Origin: Mnemiopsis leidyi
Taxonomy: Eukaryota > Ctenophora > Tentaculata > Lobata > Bolinopsidae
Direction of reading: 5' to 3'
Assembly: GCA_000226015.1 (NCBI GenBank)
Contig: JH154333.1
Span: 65,443 to 118,805 of the forward strand
Length of the DNA stretch: 53,363 nt
Part shown: positions 45,401 through 52,980 of the stretch, piece after piece
How positions within the stretch are numbered: the first letter of the stretch is position 1
How the letters are laid out: every line of letters begins with the position of its first letter
Position numbers and translations under genes: made by a program
The notes under the pieces: model-generated
Database searches by the model: none
Told to the model about the DNA's origin: nothing
The model's input: only the letters and a program-made list of their open reading frames with translations

Positions 45401-47461
45401 ACTTAAAGTGTAACTTGGTTACCAATACACTTACCCGTAGTTACTTAAAGTGTAACTTGGTTACCAATACACTTACCCGTAGTTACTTAAAGTGTAACTT
45501 GGTTACCAATACACTTACCCGTAGTTACTTAGAGTGTAACTTGGTCGCCTGCTCGATGTTTCCAATACACTTACCCGTAGTTACTTAGAGTGTAACTTGA
45601 TTACCAATACACTTACCCGTAGTTACTTAGAGTGTAACTTGATTACCAATACACTTACCCGTAGTTACTTAGAGTGTAACTTGGTCGCCTGCTTGGTGTC
45701 GAATTTAGCGCTGAGTAACTGTCTCTGCAAGAAAAATATTTTACTAAGGGTGCAATTAATCTTTTTTCATCGTACTTAACAAATCGTCGCGAATGAAAGA
45801 AAGTTATAGTGTCATTTGAATAGAAAATCAAATTCAATCGCTATTTGTGTAGAATTAGACAGTGAGACAAATTTTATGTAAAATTAACCGCGCATAACGT
45901 TACGAAACTCAATACTTTCACAGGACCCATACGACTTTCTGATACAAAATGTTTTATCACAGAACGTTAGGACATAAGAGGTTTTGACTGTCAAAAGTTT
46001 TTTAGTGCAAATTGTTCCGAGAAAAATACCGTTCCGACACAAAATGTTTCAACACAAAACGTTCCGTCACAAAACATTCCGACACAAAACGTTCCGACAC
46101 AAAACATTTTGAGAACCGTTACCTGCGCGAGGGAGTATTGTAGCTAGATTGTCTGTAGGTCATTTTGATTTAACCCTCTTCCTTGGTTTTCCCAGCTCTC
46201 AACCTTGAAAACCTTTTTACACTCCCAGACCTGATTTTCTATAATTGACGATGACACCGTGGCGGAATTTTTTGTTATCACAGATCTCGCTTTCAGCTCA
46301 AAAATACGGTGATCAACTTTTTCCCACGACTCCGAAATTGTAATCTTCCTTCAAAGGGCAATGTATATTTTTAGCTGAACAATATACAAACGTTAACAAT
46401 CCGTCTGGCCAACAATTAACATCTAAATTTGGTAAAACTGCCGAGAAAAAATTAAAAGGTAATCAGTTTAATTAGTTCTAATTCAGTCACTTCCCCAACT
46501 TATTTGATGAAGGAGCAATTAACGCTTCCCTCCTTGGCAATATTTCTACATCAGGAGCTAGCCACGCATTATTACAACTGTAAATGTGCGTATTGTGTAC
46601 AATTCGTTATTGTACAAATATACCATGCTTGGTTAGCTTCATAAGAACGCTTGTATATATAGGGCCAGACCAGCACCTCATTAAATCAAAGCCTTTCACA
46701 GTTAGTCACGCGATTAAAAGGCTATGCAGGCAATTATACGAGGCTCAACTGTGCAGTGTAATAAAACAAATAGTTTCTGCAGAACCTAGTTTCCGCAGAA
46801 AGTGAGAGAATAGAAAACTATTTACACAAGTGGCAGAATTTTCCCTCTAACAACGTTTTTCAAATAAGAAAACCCTTCGTTCTATGAAGTAAAGACATAT
46901 TGTGTCAACTGCAATCGATAGCAAACAAATCATACTCTTCGGTCAAACTACTAGAAAAATAAATAAAAAGCCTTGACAAGCAAACTAAAATAAATTTATT
47001 CTGCATCTGGCATTTGCGTCAAACATAGAATTTACCTAATTGGCATACAGTAAATATCCAGTAACCAGGACACAGAACAGTTAGGGATAACAAGAAAGTC
47101 CTTCCACAAACTACATCAGCTGAACCGGACATTTAGCTGCTCTAATGCAGTGTCTGTCTGGCTCACGGACAAACAGACAAACAGACAAACAGACAAACAG
47201 ACAAACAGACAAACAGACACACAGACAAACAGACACACAGACAAACAGACACACAGACAAACAGGCACACAGACAAACAGGCACACAGACAAACAGACAC
47301 ACTCACACAATACAGCATCGTCAGGCTAAGACAAGCTTGAAGTACACAACAATCCTTTTAGAGATGCCTCCTCTAATGTACTTCTAATCAGACGGATGAA
47401 GTGTTGATGTTGTGAACTGAACTGTACGGTACCTGTCATTCTCATTAGTTGTCTCCTGGAT
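31722..47461 (-). CDS. Unrecognised multi-exon gene: Ser/Tyr/Gly-rich low-complexity protein with helical C-terminus (5' incomplete)
   Basis: I do not recognise this protein. Thirteen minus-strand exons join in one frame to 437 codons plus stop: 47433-47461, 45659-45724, 42431-42454, 41152-41318, 40748-40816, 40383-40418, 39917-40062, 38882-39136, 36359-36482, 35966-35992, 34077-34145, 33654-33862 and 31722-31814. All have GT-AG borders and matching phases. The first found exon has no usable ATG, so the start lies upstream, perhaps near or beyond the lectin genes. Residues ~10-165 are a Tyr/Ser/Gly-rich low-complexity region, ~180-264 are Ser/Arg/Pro/Asn-rich, and ~315-437 are probably helical. 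Composition suggests a disordered scaffold or condensate-forming protein with phosphorylation sites, which is inference only. A nested gene lies on the other strand in the 41.3-45.7 kb intron. Confidence 0.72.
31872..33462. repeat. 16-bp minisatellite CACTTGTAACATGTCA with assembly gap
   Basis: Dozens of 16-17-bp units with few variants (ATGTCA, ATTTCA, GTGTCA) fill most of the last intron of the SYG-rich gene. The array starts close to the last exon and is longer than assembled. Confidence 0.97.
32526..33035. other. Unresolved bases (assembly gap)
   Basis: 510 N inside the 16-bp array; both flanks are the same repeat, so the gap size is probably an estimate. ORFs running through it are meaningless. 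Confidence 0.99.
34457..34792. repeat. Direct duplication about 310 bp apart
   Basis: GAAGTAAGCTTGCTGTGTA with preceding GTTTT(T/C)GACA occurs near 34459-34490 and again near 34757-34788. A G-run (GGAGGGGGGTTGC) follows the first and a C-run (GCACTCCCCCCC) precedes the second. This may be the two ends of an old element in an intron. Confidence 0.6.
34900..35960 (-). other. Intron of the SYG-rich gene
   Basis: AT-rich intron with scattered TCACGTGA sites near 35840-35870. I see no exon or element apart from the 27-nt microexon that ends it. Confidence 0.5.
36525..36728. repeat. 11-bp minisatellite ACACGTGGTAT
   Basis: About 18 units, nearly all keeping CACGTG or CACGTA. It begins about 45 bp from the acceptor of the exon at 36359-36482. 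Confidence 0.95.
36730..38390 (-). other. Intron of the SYG-rich gene
   Basis: 1.7 kb AT-rich, with a small GGTTGCTATGGTTGATGATG repeat at about 37258-37325. The plus-strand ORF at 37310-37672 lacks coding features. Nothing else seen. Confidence 0.55.
38400..38868. repeat. 10-bp minisatellite CTATACATCA
   Basis: About 45 units with variants CGATACATCA, GTATACATCA and GTGTACATCA, ending about 12 bp from the donor edge of exon 38882-39136. Three overlapping His-Tyr-Thr-Ser ORFs are its translation. Confidence 0.97.
38882..40062 (-). CDS. SYG-rich gene, Ser/Arg-rich middle exons
   Basis: Exons at 39917-40062 (48 codons plus 2 nt) and 38882-39136 (85 codons). The first continues the low-complexity region (DYDAVGSGGGGNANTAY), then turns basic (TARDRSSERSLENIYTP). 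The second opens TQHSIDRTVSRKNG and includes SSRDRSLENTARNNG and LPPPTPGRTRSA. The phrase RSLEN occurs once in each exon, a hint of internal duplication. RxxS and SP/TP sites are frequent, suggesting phosphorylation (inference). Donors are TCG|GTAATT and GCG|GTATAT. Confidence 0.75.
39298..39468. repeat. 30-32-bp minisatellite TCTAGATAGAAAATACGATA
   Basis: Five units, each ending in TCACATGACT or TCACGTGACC, in the intron upstream (in gene sense) of exon 38882-39136. Confidence 0.92.
40078..40240. repeat. ~33-bp minisatellite with GTGACGTCACGTG
   Basis: Five or six degenerate units of the type TGTGTCACATTTGATTGTGA, beginning about 16 bp from the acceptor of exon 39917-40062. Confidence 0.85.
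40383..45724 (-). CDS. SYG-rich gene, low-complexity exons
   Basis: Exons at 45659-45724, 41152-41318, 40748-40816 and 40383-40418, with the microexon at 42431-42454 listed separately. Typical stretches are SRYGSTKSSGYGTTSSTYG, YGGYSSSTAGSGYDSGYAP and SYGGSNYSSSYGSSNYS. Tyr flanked by Gly or Ser is spaced every 5-8 residues, like the [G/S]Y[G/S] prion-like regions of FUS-type proteins or of structural silk and cuticle proteins. Phases are 2, 1, 1, 1 in order and all agree. The 41152-41318 exon is GC-rich against AT-rich introns. Exon 40748 has two in-frame acceptors 6 nt apart (high edge 40816 or 40822). Confidence 0.78.
40748..40990 (-). repeat. 54-bp coding-derived tandem repeat: one exonic copy, three decayed intronic copies
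   Basis: The block TATG(T/G)TGGAT(C/T)(C/A)AATT recurs with exact 54-base steps: plus-strand anchors (ATT..ATCCA) lie at 40791 (inside the exon), 40845, 40899 and 40953. In gene sense the outer copies still read GYKSNVGSNSDYNKFSSS, SYVGSNYYYREFSRLA and GYVGFNSDYCKFSGSG, but two end in stop codons. A half-unit step of 27 bases is visible inside the exon. Confidence 0.88.
41319..43600 (-). other. Intron of the SYG-rich gene, downstream of the nested gene
   Basis: AT-rich. Besides the microexon at 42431-42454 it contains an orphan minus-strand open stretch at 42251-42313 after a good acceptor (CGACTTTTCAACAG), with AATAAA near 42202. In phase 2 this runs open for 29 codons to a stop, so a truncated isoform is conceivable. 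I do not call it. Confidence 0.45.
42431..42454 (-). CDS. SYG-rich gene, candidate 24-nt microexon
   Basis: A strong acceptor (GATGTCATTCTTCAG) and donor (GTGAGA) enclose 24 nt that fit the phase-2/phase-2 junction between exons 45659-45724 and 41152-41318. They add TFSRNRYG in frame, in keeping with the surrounding Tyr-Gly composition. Its exon end CTACGG|GTGAG mirrors the upstream exon's CTACGG|GTAAG. It could be a cassette exon. Confidence 0.5.
43720..44199 (+). CDS. SMKR1-like small lysine-rich protein, nested gene
   Basis: Two exons. The first ends in the start codon itself: ATG at 43720-43722 is followed at once by GTAAGT. The second, 43945-44199, follows TCATTGCAG and gives 84 more codons plus TAG, so the protein is 85 aa. 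A Lys/Arg-rich start (NKNKKGKRSAKGGRK) leads to a conserved core LLRPDVMLNAYYTCHNAADF. Human small lysine-rich protein 1 has [20 protein letters not shown] in the same place. The molecular role of SMKR1 is not known to me. The gene lies inside an intron of the minus-strand SYG-rich gene. A longer ORF from 43888 reads through the intron and is not the likely start. A candidate ATTAAA signal is at 44294-44299. Confidence 0.75.
44300..45200 (-). other. Intron of the SYG-rich gene, between nested gene and donor array
   Basis: AT-rich intron. ORFs on both strands at 44346-44697 overlap each other and show no family features. Nothing else supported. Confidence 0.5.
45205..45300. repeat. 18-bp minisatellite AGTTACTAAGACTAAGAG
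   Basis: Four to five units between the donor array and the nested gene. Confidence 0.88.
45387..45724 (-). repeat. 42-bp array carrying seven copies of an exon end plus its splice donor
   Basis: Plus-strand ACTTACCCGTAGTTACTT occurs at 45387, 45429, 45471, 45513, 45569, 45611 and 45653. All steps are 42 bases except one of 56. In gene sense each unit reads AGTAACTACGG|GTAAGTG, the end of the exon 45659-45724 and its donor. The 56-base step carries extra GTCGCCTGCTCGATGT, which matches the exon body (GTCGCCTGCTTGGTGT). The array therefore grew from the exon-intron junction. Confidence 0.95.
45945..46112. repeat. ~18-bp repeat of GACACAAAACGTTCC type
   Basis: Irregular units (CAAAATGTTT, CAAAACGTTCC, CAAAACATTCC) over about 170 bp in an intron. 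Confidence 0.8.
46115..47160 (-). other. Intron of the SYG-rich gene
   Basis: AT-rich with no exon, RNA gene or element that I can support. Confidence 0.5.
47166..47303. repeat. (ACAGACAA)n microsatellite
   Basis: 8-bp repeat with ACAGACAC and ACAGGCAC variants. Cys-Leu and Gln-Thr ORFs in this stretch come from it. Confidence 0.97.
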
Positions 47462-48521
47462 CTGTGAGAGAGAGTAAAACTGTAGTTAGTAGTAACGACT
47501 GTAGTATGCTATATTTAGTAGTTACAAACTATAGTTAATTATCGTGGATATTACAAACTGTAATAAAAACAGATTTTTTGTTAAATTATACTATATATAA
47601 CTAGTTGTTACTACTGCTATAATTTTTAGATCCCCATTTGTATGCAATACAATTACAACACACAATGCATCGTCATCACTCAACCCGAATGTGTCCAAAA
47701 AGGCAAACTACCATGTATCGCTTCGTGCTTGCAATGTGCTTTCTCAAATTTAAAAATTGGACTATAAATGCCGACATTTTTGCCGCATTGTATTTATCAT
47801 TAGACATCCGCGGGGTTTATAAGTCCAACAGTTCTTGAACTCACGACCGAAGGATCAGTTAAGAGCCTCCCAAAAACCGCTAAAGAACCTCTAAAGATCC
47901 TCTAAAAACCGCTAACGATCCGGTTAAACCAGCGTTGAACCAGCTTAGAACCGTTAAGCGGCCGTTGAAGAACCGCCTATAAAAAAGCTTAGATGTAAGA
48001 GTGAGAACCGGTTGCAAGTTCTTGAGATGTTCTTAGCCAATCCCAATCGTTACATGAAGTTGACATCCCAGAAACCGAGAAACGGAATATTATTTCATAA
48101 TTGTGGTTCCCATATTGTCAGCAGGTTCTTAATCACACATAATAATAATGGCGCATAATGTATTTCTGGCGGATTTTTAGCGGTTCTTTCGTAGCAATTG
48201 GCTCACAACCGCTAACCTCAGCTTGGGAGAAGGGTTGCGAAACTGGGAGGGTGACCTTTGAGCCTGCTGCTATACCGGGGCTTTTTAAAAATCCTTAATA
48301 CTCAAGCATTCAATAAGTAACGTTCAGGCGAGTCACTATTATTCTGTGTGTATAATCCTCATCTTGAATCTGTGAATTAATCAAACCCCTTTGTTTGCCT
48401 CATATGCAACAATTCTAGATTCTAAACTCACTGGATCTGATGTTATAACTAATCTTCAAACTTGCTTATCGACACCCAGTAGCTCATTTTCCCATAAACT
48501 TGTTCCTGTTAAGCAGCCACG
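47462..48521. other. Intergenic or intronic: 5' side of both flanking genes
   Basis: The start of the SYG-rich gene should lie at or beyond here, but I find no in-frame ATG exon. A loose repeat of (G/A)AACC(G/T)C motifs lies at 47865-47990. The promoter of the lectin gene would be in the last few hundred bases; no clear TATA box. Confidence 0.45.
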
Positions 48522-49541
48522 ATGCTCAGACAGATTCTAGTTCTCTTGGCTCTTATAGCTGTGGTACAGCTTCAAGAAAGTCGTCTTAACCATGCCCAGC
48601 TAAAGGGCCTGAAAAGACTTCTGAAAAACATGGATAGTGGAACATTCGCCACGTGCAAAATTGTCTTTTTCTCGACGCCGGTCACCTTCGACGAAGCTGA
48701 TCAAAACTGCAAAAACTTTAACATTGGGTCAGGACGAGGAGAAGAAGGCAACTTGGTTACCGTCAACGATGACACCAAGAACTCAGATCTAAAGCTCCTT
48801 CTGGACATGGCCTACCCTGCAGACGCACCGGAGCAGAAGGAAAACAAATGGGGACCTACAAATTGGGTGTGGGCTGGGTTAAGGAAGACGAAGAACAACA
48901 GAAACAAGAAACCCGGCCCCTACAGTGCAGAAGACTGGCAGTGGGCTGATGGGTCCAATCCTAACGAATTTTTCAAGTGGATGAAAAATCAGCCTGACCA
49001 GAGGAGACTCAAAAAGGGCAAGTCTGGGTGTGACGAGAAGTTTTGCTACCAGAACCAGATGAGGATTAATCACAAGGGAAGTTGGGACGACACCTACAAG
49101 TACAGGAAGCATCCATACGCTTGTGACTACAATGGCAAGTATATCTTGTCAGGTGACATGGTCACGTGGGTCAAGGCCAAGGCGGTGTGCGAAGCTGCCG
49201 GACTGTTCCTGGCGTCAGTTAGGAACGATAAAGAGGTGGAGGAGATGAAGGCAGCTGCCACGTATTTCCTGGGAGAGGCAGATCCTGCCTGGAAAACCTG
49301 GGATGACAACAACTGGATCTGGCTGGGAGGAACTGACATGGAGGAGGAAGGCGTGTGGAAGTGGCAGAATGGAGACCTGGTCGAGAGCTGGGCTGTACCA
49401 TGGAGACAGAAGGCTGGTAAAGACAACGCTGGGAAGGGTCAACACGCTTTAGCCTTTTCCAGGTGGGGAGAGTTTGACGATTCCTTCCAAAACAAGAGGA
49501 AGAGACTGCGACCCTTCGCTTGCCAGTGCCCTGGATCGTAG
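48522..49541 (+). CDS. Secreted protein with two C-type lectin-like domains, copy 1
   Basis: Intronless 339-aa ORF with a signal peptide (MLRQILVLLALIAVVQLQES). Domain 1 spans about 45-201: C45, C63, then WVWAGL (115-120), WQWADG (139-144), QPD (157-159), WDD (188-190) and closing C201. QPD with a W-N/D-D partner is the classic Ca2+ and galactose-type sugar site, so domain 1 may bind sugar. Domain 2 (about 213-336) has WVKAK, WIWLGG, VWKWQNGD and closing C334/C336 but FDD instead of WND and no QPD/EPN, so it probably does not bind Ca2+ in the usual way. It is basic overall, with no membrane segment after the signal, so it should be secreted. A close paralogue follows at 51669. Function is unknown; lectin-type immunity or matrix roles are guesses. 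Confidence 0.92.
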   Translation: MLRQILVLLALIAVVQLQESRLNHAQLKGLKRLLKNMDSGTFATCKIVFFSTPVTFDEADQNCKNFNIGSGRGEEGNLVTVNDDTKNSDLKLLLDMAYPADAPEQKENKWGPTNWVWAGLRKTKNNRNKKPGPYSAEDWQWADGSNPNEFFKWMKNQPDQRRLKKGKSGCDEKFCYQNQMRINHKGSWDDTYKYRKHPYACDYNGKYILSGDMVTWVKAKAVCEAAGLFLASVRNDKEVEEMKAAATYFLGEADPAWKTWDDNNWIWLGGTDMEEEGVWKWQNGDLVESWAVPWRQKAGKDNAGKGQHALAFSRWGEFDDSFQNKRKRLRPFACQCPGS

Positions 49542-49730
49542 ACTCTTTGGTTGCTCCGATCCTTCGCTTGCCAATAATGGTTCGTAGACTCTTTGGTTGC
49601 TCCGATCCTTCGCTTGCCAATAATGGTTCGTTGACTCTTTGGTTGCTCCGATCCTTCGCCTGCCAATGGTTCGTTGACTCTATGGTCACTCTGATCCTTC
49701 GCTTGACAGTGCATCATCGCCAGTGGATCA
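49535..49730 (+). repeat. 46-bp tandem repeat made from the lectin gene's stop region
   Basis: Units of GTAGACTCTTTGGTTGCTCC followed by GATCCTTCGCTTGCCAATAA repeat three to four times after the stop. The CDS end itself (CCCTTCGCTTGCCAGTGCCC then TGGATCGTAGACTC) is the source. Copy 2 has a single, unrepeated version. Length falls in the last, shortened unit. Confidence 0.9.
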
Positions 49731-49741
49731 TCGATCATCAA

Positions 49742-51600
49742 CTTAAATTTTAAAAGGGGTACATTATTTTTAGACTAGACTTTTGCCAGAAAAAGATGTA
49801 GTTGAGATTTTGAAGTTGACTACTCACTTCTTAGTTTTACTATCCGTCTTTGTTAGTTAATTAGTTATAATTTCAGCTATTTTCCTATCTTCAAGTTTAT
49901 TGTGAATTGAGTTTGATGATAGAAAATTCAAGTATAAAAAATATCATGCGTTTCAATGTTTTAAACATACCAGAAAAGACAAAATTGATTTGACCAAAAT
50001 GAAACACCTTATTAGTATCACCTTTAAGTTTTTTGTCAGCTCTTAAAACTCACAATCACATCCAGAGCACTCTGTGGTTAAATCTAGTTATGGATTACAC
50101 ATCCACACTTGAGTCCGAAGTTTGGTCGCTTCCAAGTTTTCGGGAAACAATCATAAGTTTTTCCATCACATAAATCGCAGCTTATGGATTTAAAGTATAC
50201 TTCACCTTAGTCAGTGATTGTGTGTTAGTGATTGTTGATTTTTTCATGGGACGATAACTTGGTTATCTGTTGCAAGTTCGCTTTTGTACGGCGCCCTCGC
50301 CGCTCCCGACATTTTATTCTCGTACTAAAGAATGATCAGGGTCGGACATAGTCAGATAATCTCTGTTAATTCCACGATATTGGCCTTGAATCTTGATTGC
50401 CAGCCGCCAGCGTCCCCCAGAAAAAAGTTTTGAGGCGATTAGTTTAGGTCTTGAAATCTTGAGACAAGGTCTTGTCACTTGTGACAATTAGTTTGGAGGC
50501 AAGGTCTTGCAATCTCGAGACAAGGTATTGTGACAATTAGTTTCGAGGCAAGGTCTTGAAATCTTGAGACAAGGTCTTGTGACAATTAGTTTCGAGGCAC
50601 GGTCTTGAAATCTTGAGACAAGGTCTTGTGACAATTAGTTTGGAGGCAAGGTCTTGAAATCTTGAGACAAGGTCTTAGAACAATATTTTGTAACAAGATG
50701 TTGTTACAAGGTGTTGTAACAAGGTTTTGATATCACGTGATTTTGCATTGTAGCTATTATGTTACGTGATCTTTCCCCTCGTAACACGTGCCGTGTGAAT
50801 GTTTTTTCGTTGCTTTGGACAAATAATACAAGCCAGGATATACCTACTTAGCCTCTACTATACGAAAAAGTTTTTAGGGGTTTTATTGATTCATTGCAAT
50901 CCCTTGTAACAACCGAAATCCTTTTTGTGATCTTAACGTATATCAATATCATGGTTATGACGTTTGATAGAATTTAATTCTCATTGATATCAATGAATAA
51001 TTAGCAGTTTAATAGGGCACTGTCTAAGAGCCGCTTATCTTAATGAATTGGCGATGTCATGCTAGACAATTATTTCGTAGGGTTGAGATGATGTTGAACA
51101 TTTCCCTTCTTCTCCGACCTTAGTACATCGAACAGCCGCTAGAATTGAATTAATGATTCAGAAAATTCCCTTAATCATGAACATAAAATAAACCCAAATA
51201 TTTTTATGAACTTAGGTTCACTAGACAAGTTGTATTACTAAAGGGAATCCATTGCGGTTTATTCTGTCCAAAAACACGTGCTCGTGTGCCATGTTGAACG
51301 CACCCAATTAATTCCGACAAAGAAATCTCCGAGAATTACAGAAGCGGCACCGCACTGGCTTAAACGGTCCAGCTGAACCGGTGTATTGTTTGTCAACTTG
51401 AAACACCGGACTAACTGAAGCTCAGTCTAACTCTATACCTCTAACCCGACTACTTTCGAAGTTGTCATTATCGAACAAAGATATCGCTACGTCAACACAA
51501 TTGCAGTTTATCAACGTCCATTTAATCACTTTCACATCATTGTCGTGCGCAACTGTTTGAGAACTATAGCTAAGTGACTTAGTCCTATTTCTAAGCCAGT
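49742..51600. other. Intergenic region between the two lectin genes
   Basis: AT-rich, no gene. It contains the 49-bp array listed below and CACGTG/TCACGTGA sites at about 50737-50790 and 51274. No obvious poly(A) signal for copy 1. Confidence 0.6.
50430..50712. repeat. 49-bp minisatellite (GAGACAAGGTCTTGTGACAA)
   Basis: Five units; GACAATTAGTTT recurs at 50482, 50532, 50581 and 50630. It fades into TTGTAACAAG-type repeats. Units are contiguous without spacers, so this is not a CRISPR array. Confidence 0.93.
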
Positions 51601-51668
51601 TTGAAATTCTCTCTTCCCGATAAACTATAAACTATAAACTAGATTCGATAAACTAGTTTTGCCAAAGG

Positions 51669-52691
51669 ATGTTCCGGCTCATCCTTCTCCTGCTGACACT
51701 TCAAACCGGCACTGTATTCGCTGCCGTCACCAGTAAAACTATCAACAAGAATCAAATTAAAGGATTACGGAAACTTCTCAAAGGTTTGGACAGTGGGGTA
51801 TTCACCACCTGCAATATAGTCTTTTTCTCAGAGCTCGTCACCTACGATGAAGCAGATGAGAGGTGCAGGAACTTTGACATCGGATCCGGCCGTGGAGAGG
51901 AGGGTAACCTGGCAACAGTTAACGACGGGGACAAGAACAAAGATTTGAAGATCCTGCTGGAGATGGCTTACCCTCTGGCAAAGCAAGAAGGAAACCAGTG
52001 GGTCGATACAAAGTGGGTCTGGGCGGGACTGAGAAAGACGAAAAACAACGAGAACAAAAAGCCAGGGAAATACAACACACTGGACTGGGAATGGGCGGAC
52101 GGGTCGCACCCCGAAGACTTCTCCAAATGGATGAAAAAACAGCCAGACCAGAGGCCCCTGAAGAAGGGAAAGTCGGGGTGTGACCAAGACTGGTGTTATC
52201 AGAACCAAATGAGGATAAACCACGGGGGAAGATGGGACGACACCTACAAGTTCAAGACTCACCCCTACGCGTGCGACTACCGGGGAAAATACGTCCTCTC
52301 TAACGAGAAAATGACGTGGGTGAAAGCTAAAAAAGCTTGCGCGCAAGCCGGACTTCACCTGGCCAAGGTCCGCAATGCGGCGGAGGTGGACGAGGTAACT
52401 AACGCTGCCAAGTATTTCCTGGGAGCGGCAGATCCTGCCTGGAAAACCTGGGACTCCAACAACTGGATCTGGCTGGGAGGGAACGACCTGGAGGAGGAAG
52501 GTGTCTGGAAGTGGTTGGACGGGGACCTGGTCGAAGACTGGGTTGTACCCTGGAGACCGAAGTCTGGGAAGGATAACGCAAGGAACAAACAACACGTCCT
52601 GGCTATTTCCAGATGGGGCGAGTTTGATGACTCCTTCCACAAAAAGAAGTCCCGAAAGCGACCCTTCGCTTGTCAGTGCCCTGGATCCTAG
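51669..52691 (+). CDS. Secreted protein with two C-type lectin-like domains, copy 2
   Basis: Intronless 340-aa paralogue of the gene at 48522, same strand and architecture. Signal peptide MFRLILLLLTLQTGTVFA; domain 1 about 48-202 with WVWAGL, WEWADG, QPD (158-160), WDD (189-191); domain 2 about 215-337 with WIWLGG, VWKWLDGD, FDD and the shared end RPFACQCPGS. The segments NNWIWLGG, GSGRGEEGN and CYQNQMRINH are identical or nearly so in both copies, while signal peptides, the 95-112 loop and UTRs differ. The upstream CTATAAACTATAAACTA at about 51625-51641 may be a TATA-like element. GC content is much higher than in flanking DNA. Confidence 0.93.
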   Translation: MFRLILLLLTLQTGTVFAAVTSKTINKNQIKGLRKLLKGLDSGVFTTCNIVFFSELVTYDEADERCRNFDIGSGRGEEGNLATVNDGDKNKDLKILLEMAYPLAKQEGNQWVDTKWVWAGLRKTKNNENKKPGKYNTLDWEWADGSHPEDFSKWMKKQPDQRPLKKGKSGCDQDWCYQNQMRINHGGRWDDTYKFKTHPYACDYRGKYVLSNEKMTWVKAKKACAQAGLHLAKVRNAAEVDEVTNAAKYFLGAADPAWKTWDSNNWIWLGGNDLEEEGVWKWLDGDLVEDWVVPWRPKSGKDNARNKQHVLAISRWGEFDDSFHKKKSRKRPFACQCPGS

Positions 52692-52804
52692 ACTCTGACA
52701 GAAAGCTAAACTGTGTTGCATCATACCCATAGACTTTGACAGAAACTGAAACTGCAACTCGCATGTGTGATGTGTATTCTGTAGATAATTTCAATTCTTT
52801 TTAT

Positions 52805-52810
52805 AATAAA
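52805..52810 (+). terminator. Poly(A) signal AATAAA of lectin copy 2
   Basis: AATAAA 114 bases past the stop codon. Confidence 0.7.
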
Positions 52811-52980
52811 ATTTGAATAGACAGTTGACTGAGATTTTAAACATATCCAACTGAAATGTAATAATGCTCTACGTTTTAGCATCTTGTGAAACTTGAAGTT
52901 GATGGTTCTGCATTTTTCTGTGATGCTTGCAGTTTCATTATTCTAGACTAGAATCAGCCTTAAAGTTAAGCGTTATTATG

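Noticed and set aside
49219..49741. Minus-strand ORFs opposite the end of lectin copy 1
   Set aside because: They are antisense translation of the 46-bp repeat plus the coding end (repeating ATKES/NEPL-type peptide).
50430..50712. CRISPR-like regular repeat
   Set aside because: Units are contiguous and near identical with no unique spacers, and the DNA is eukaryotic.
51828..52757. 309-codon minus-strand ORF opposite lectin copy 2
   Set aside because: Shadow of a conserved GC-rich coding sequence; its translation has no domain features, while the plus strand has an exact C-type lectin pattern and a signal peptide.
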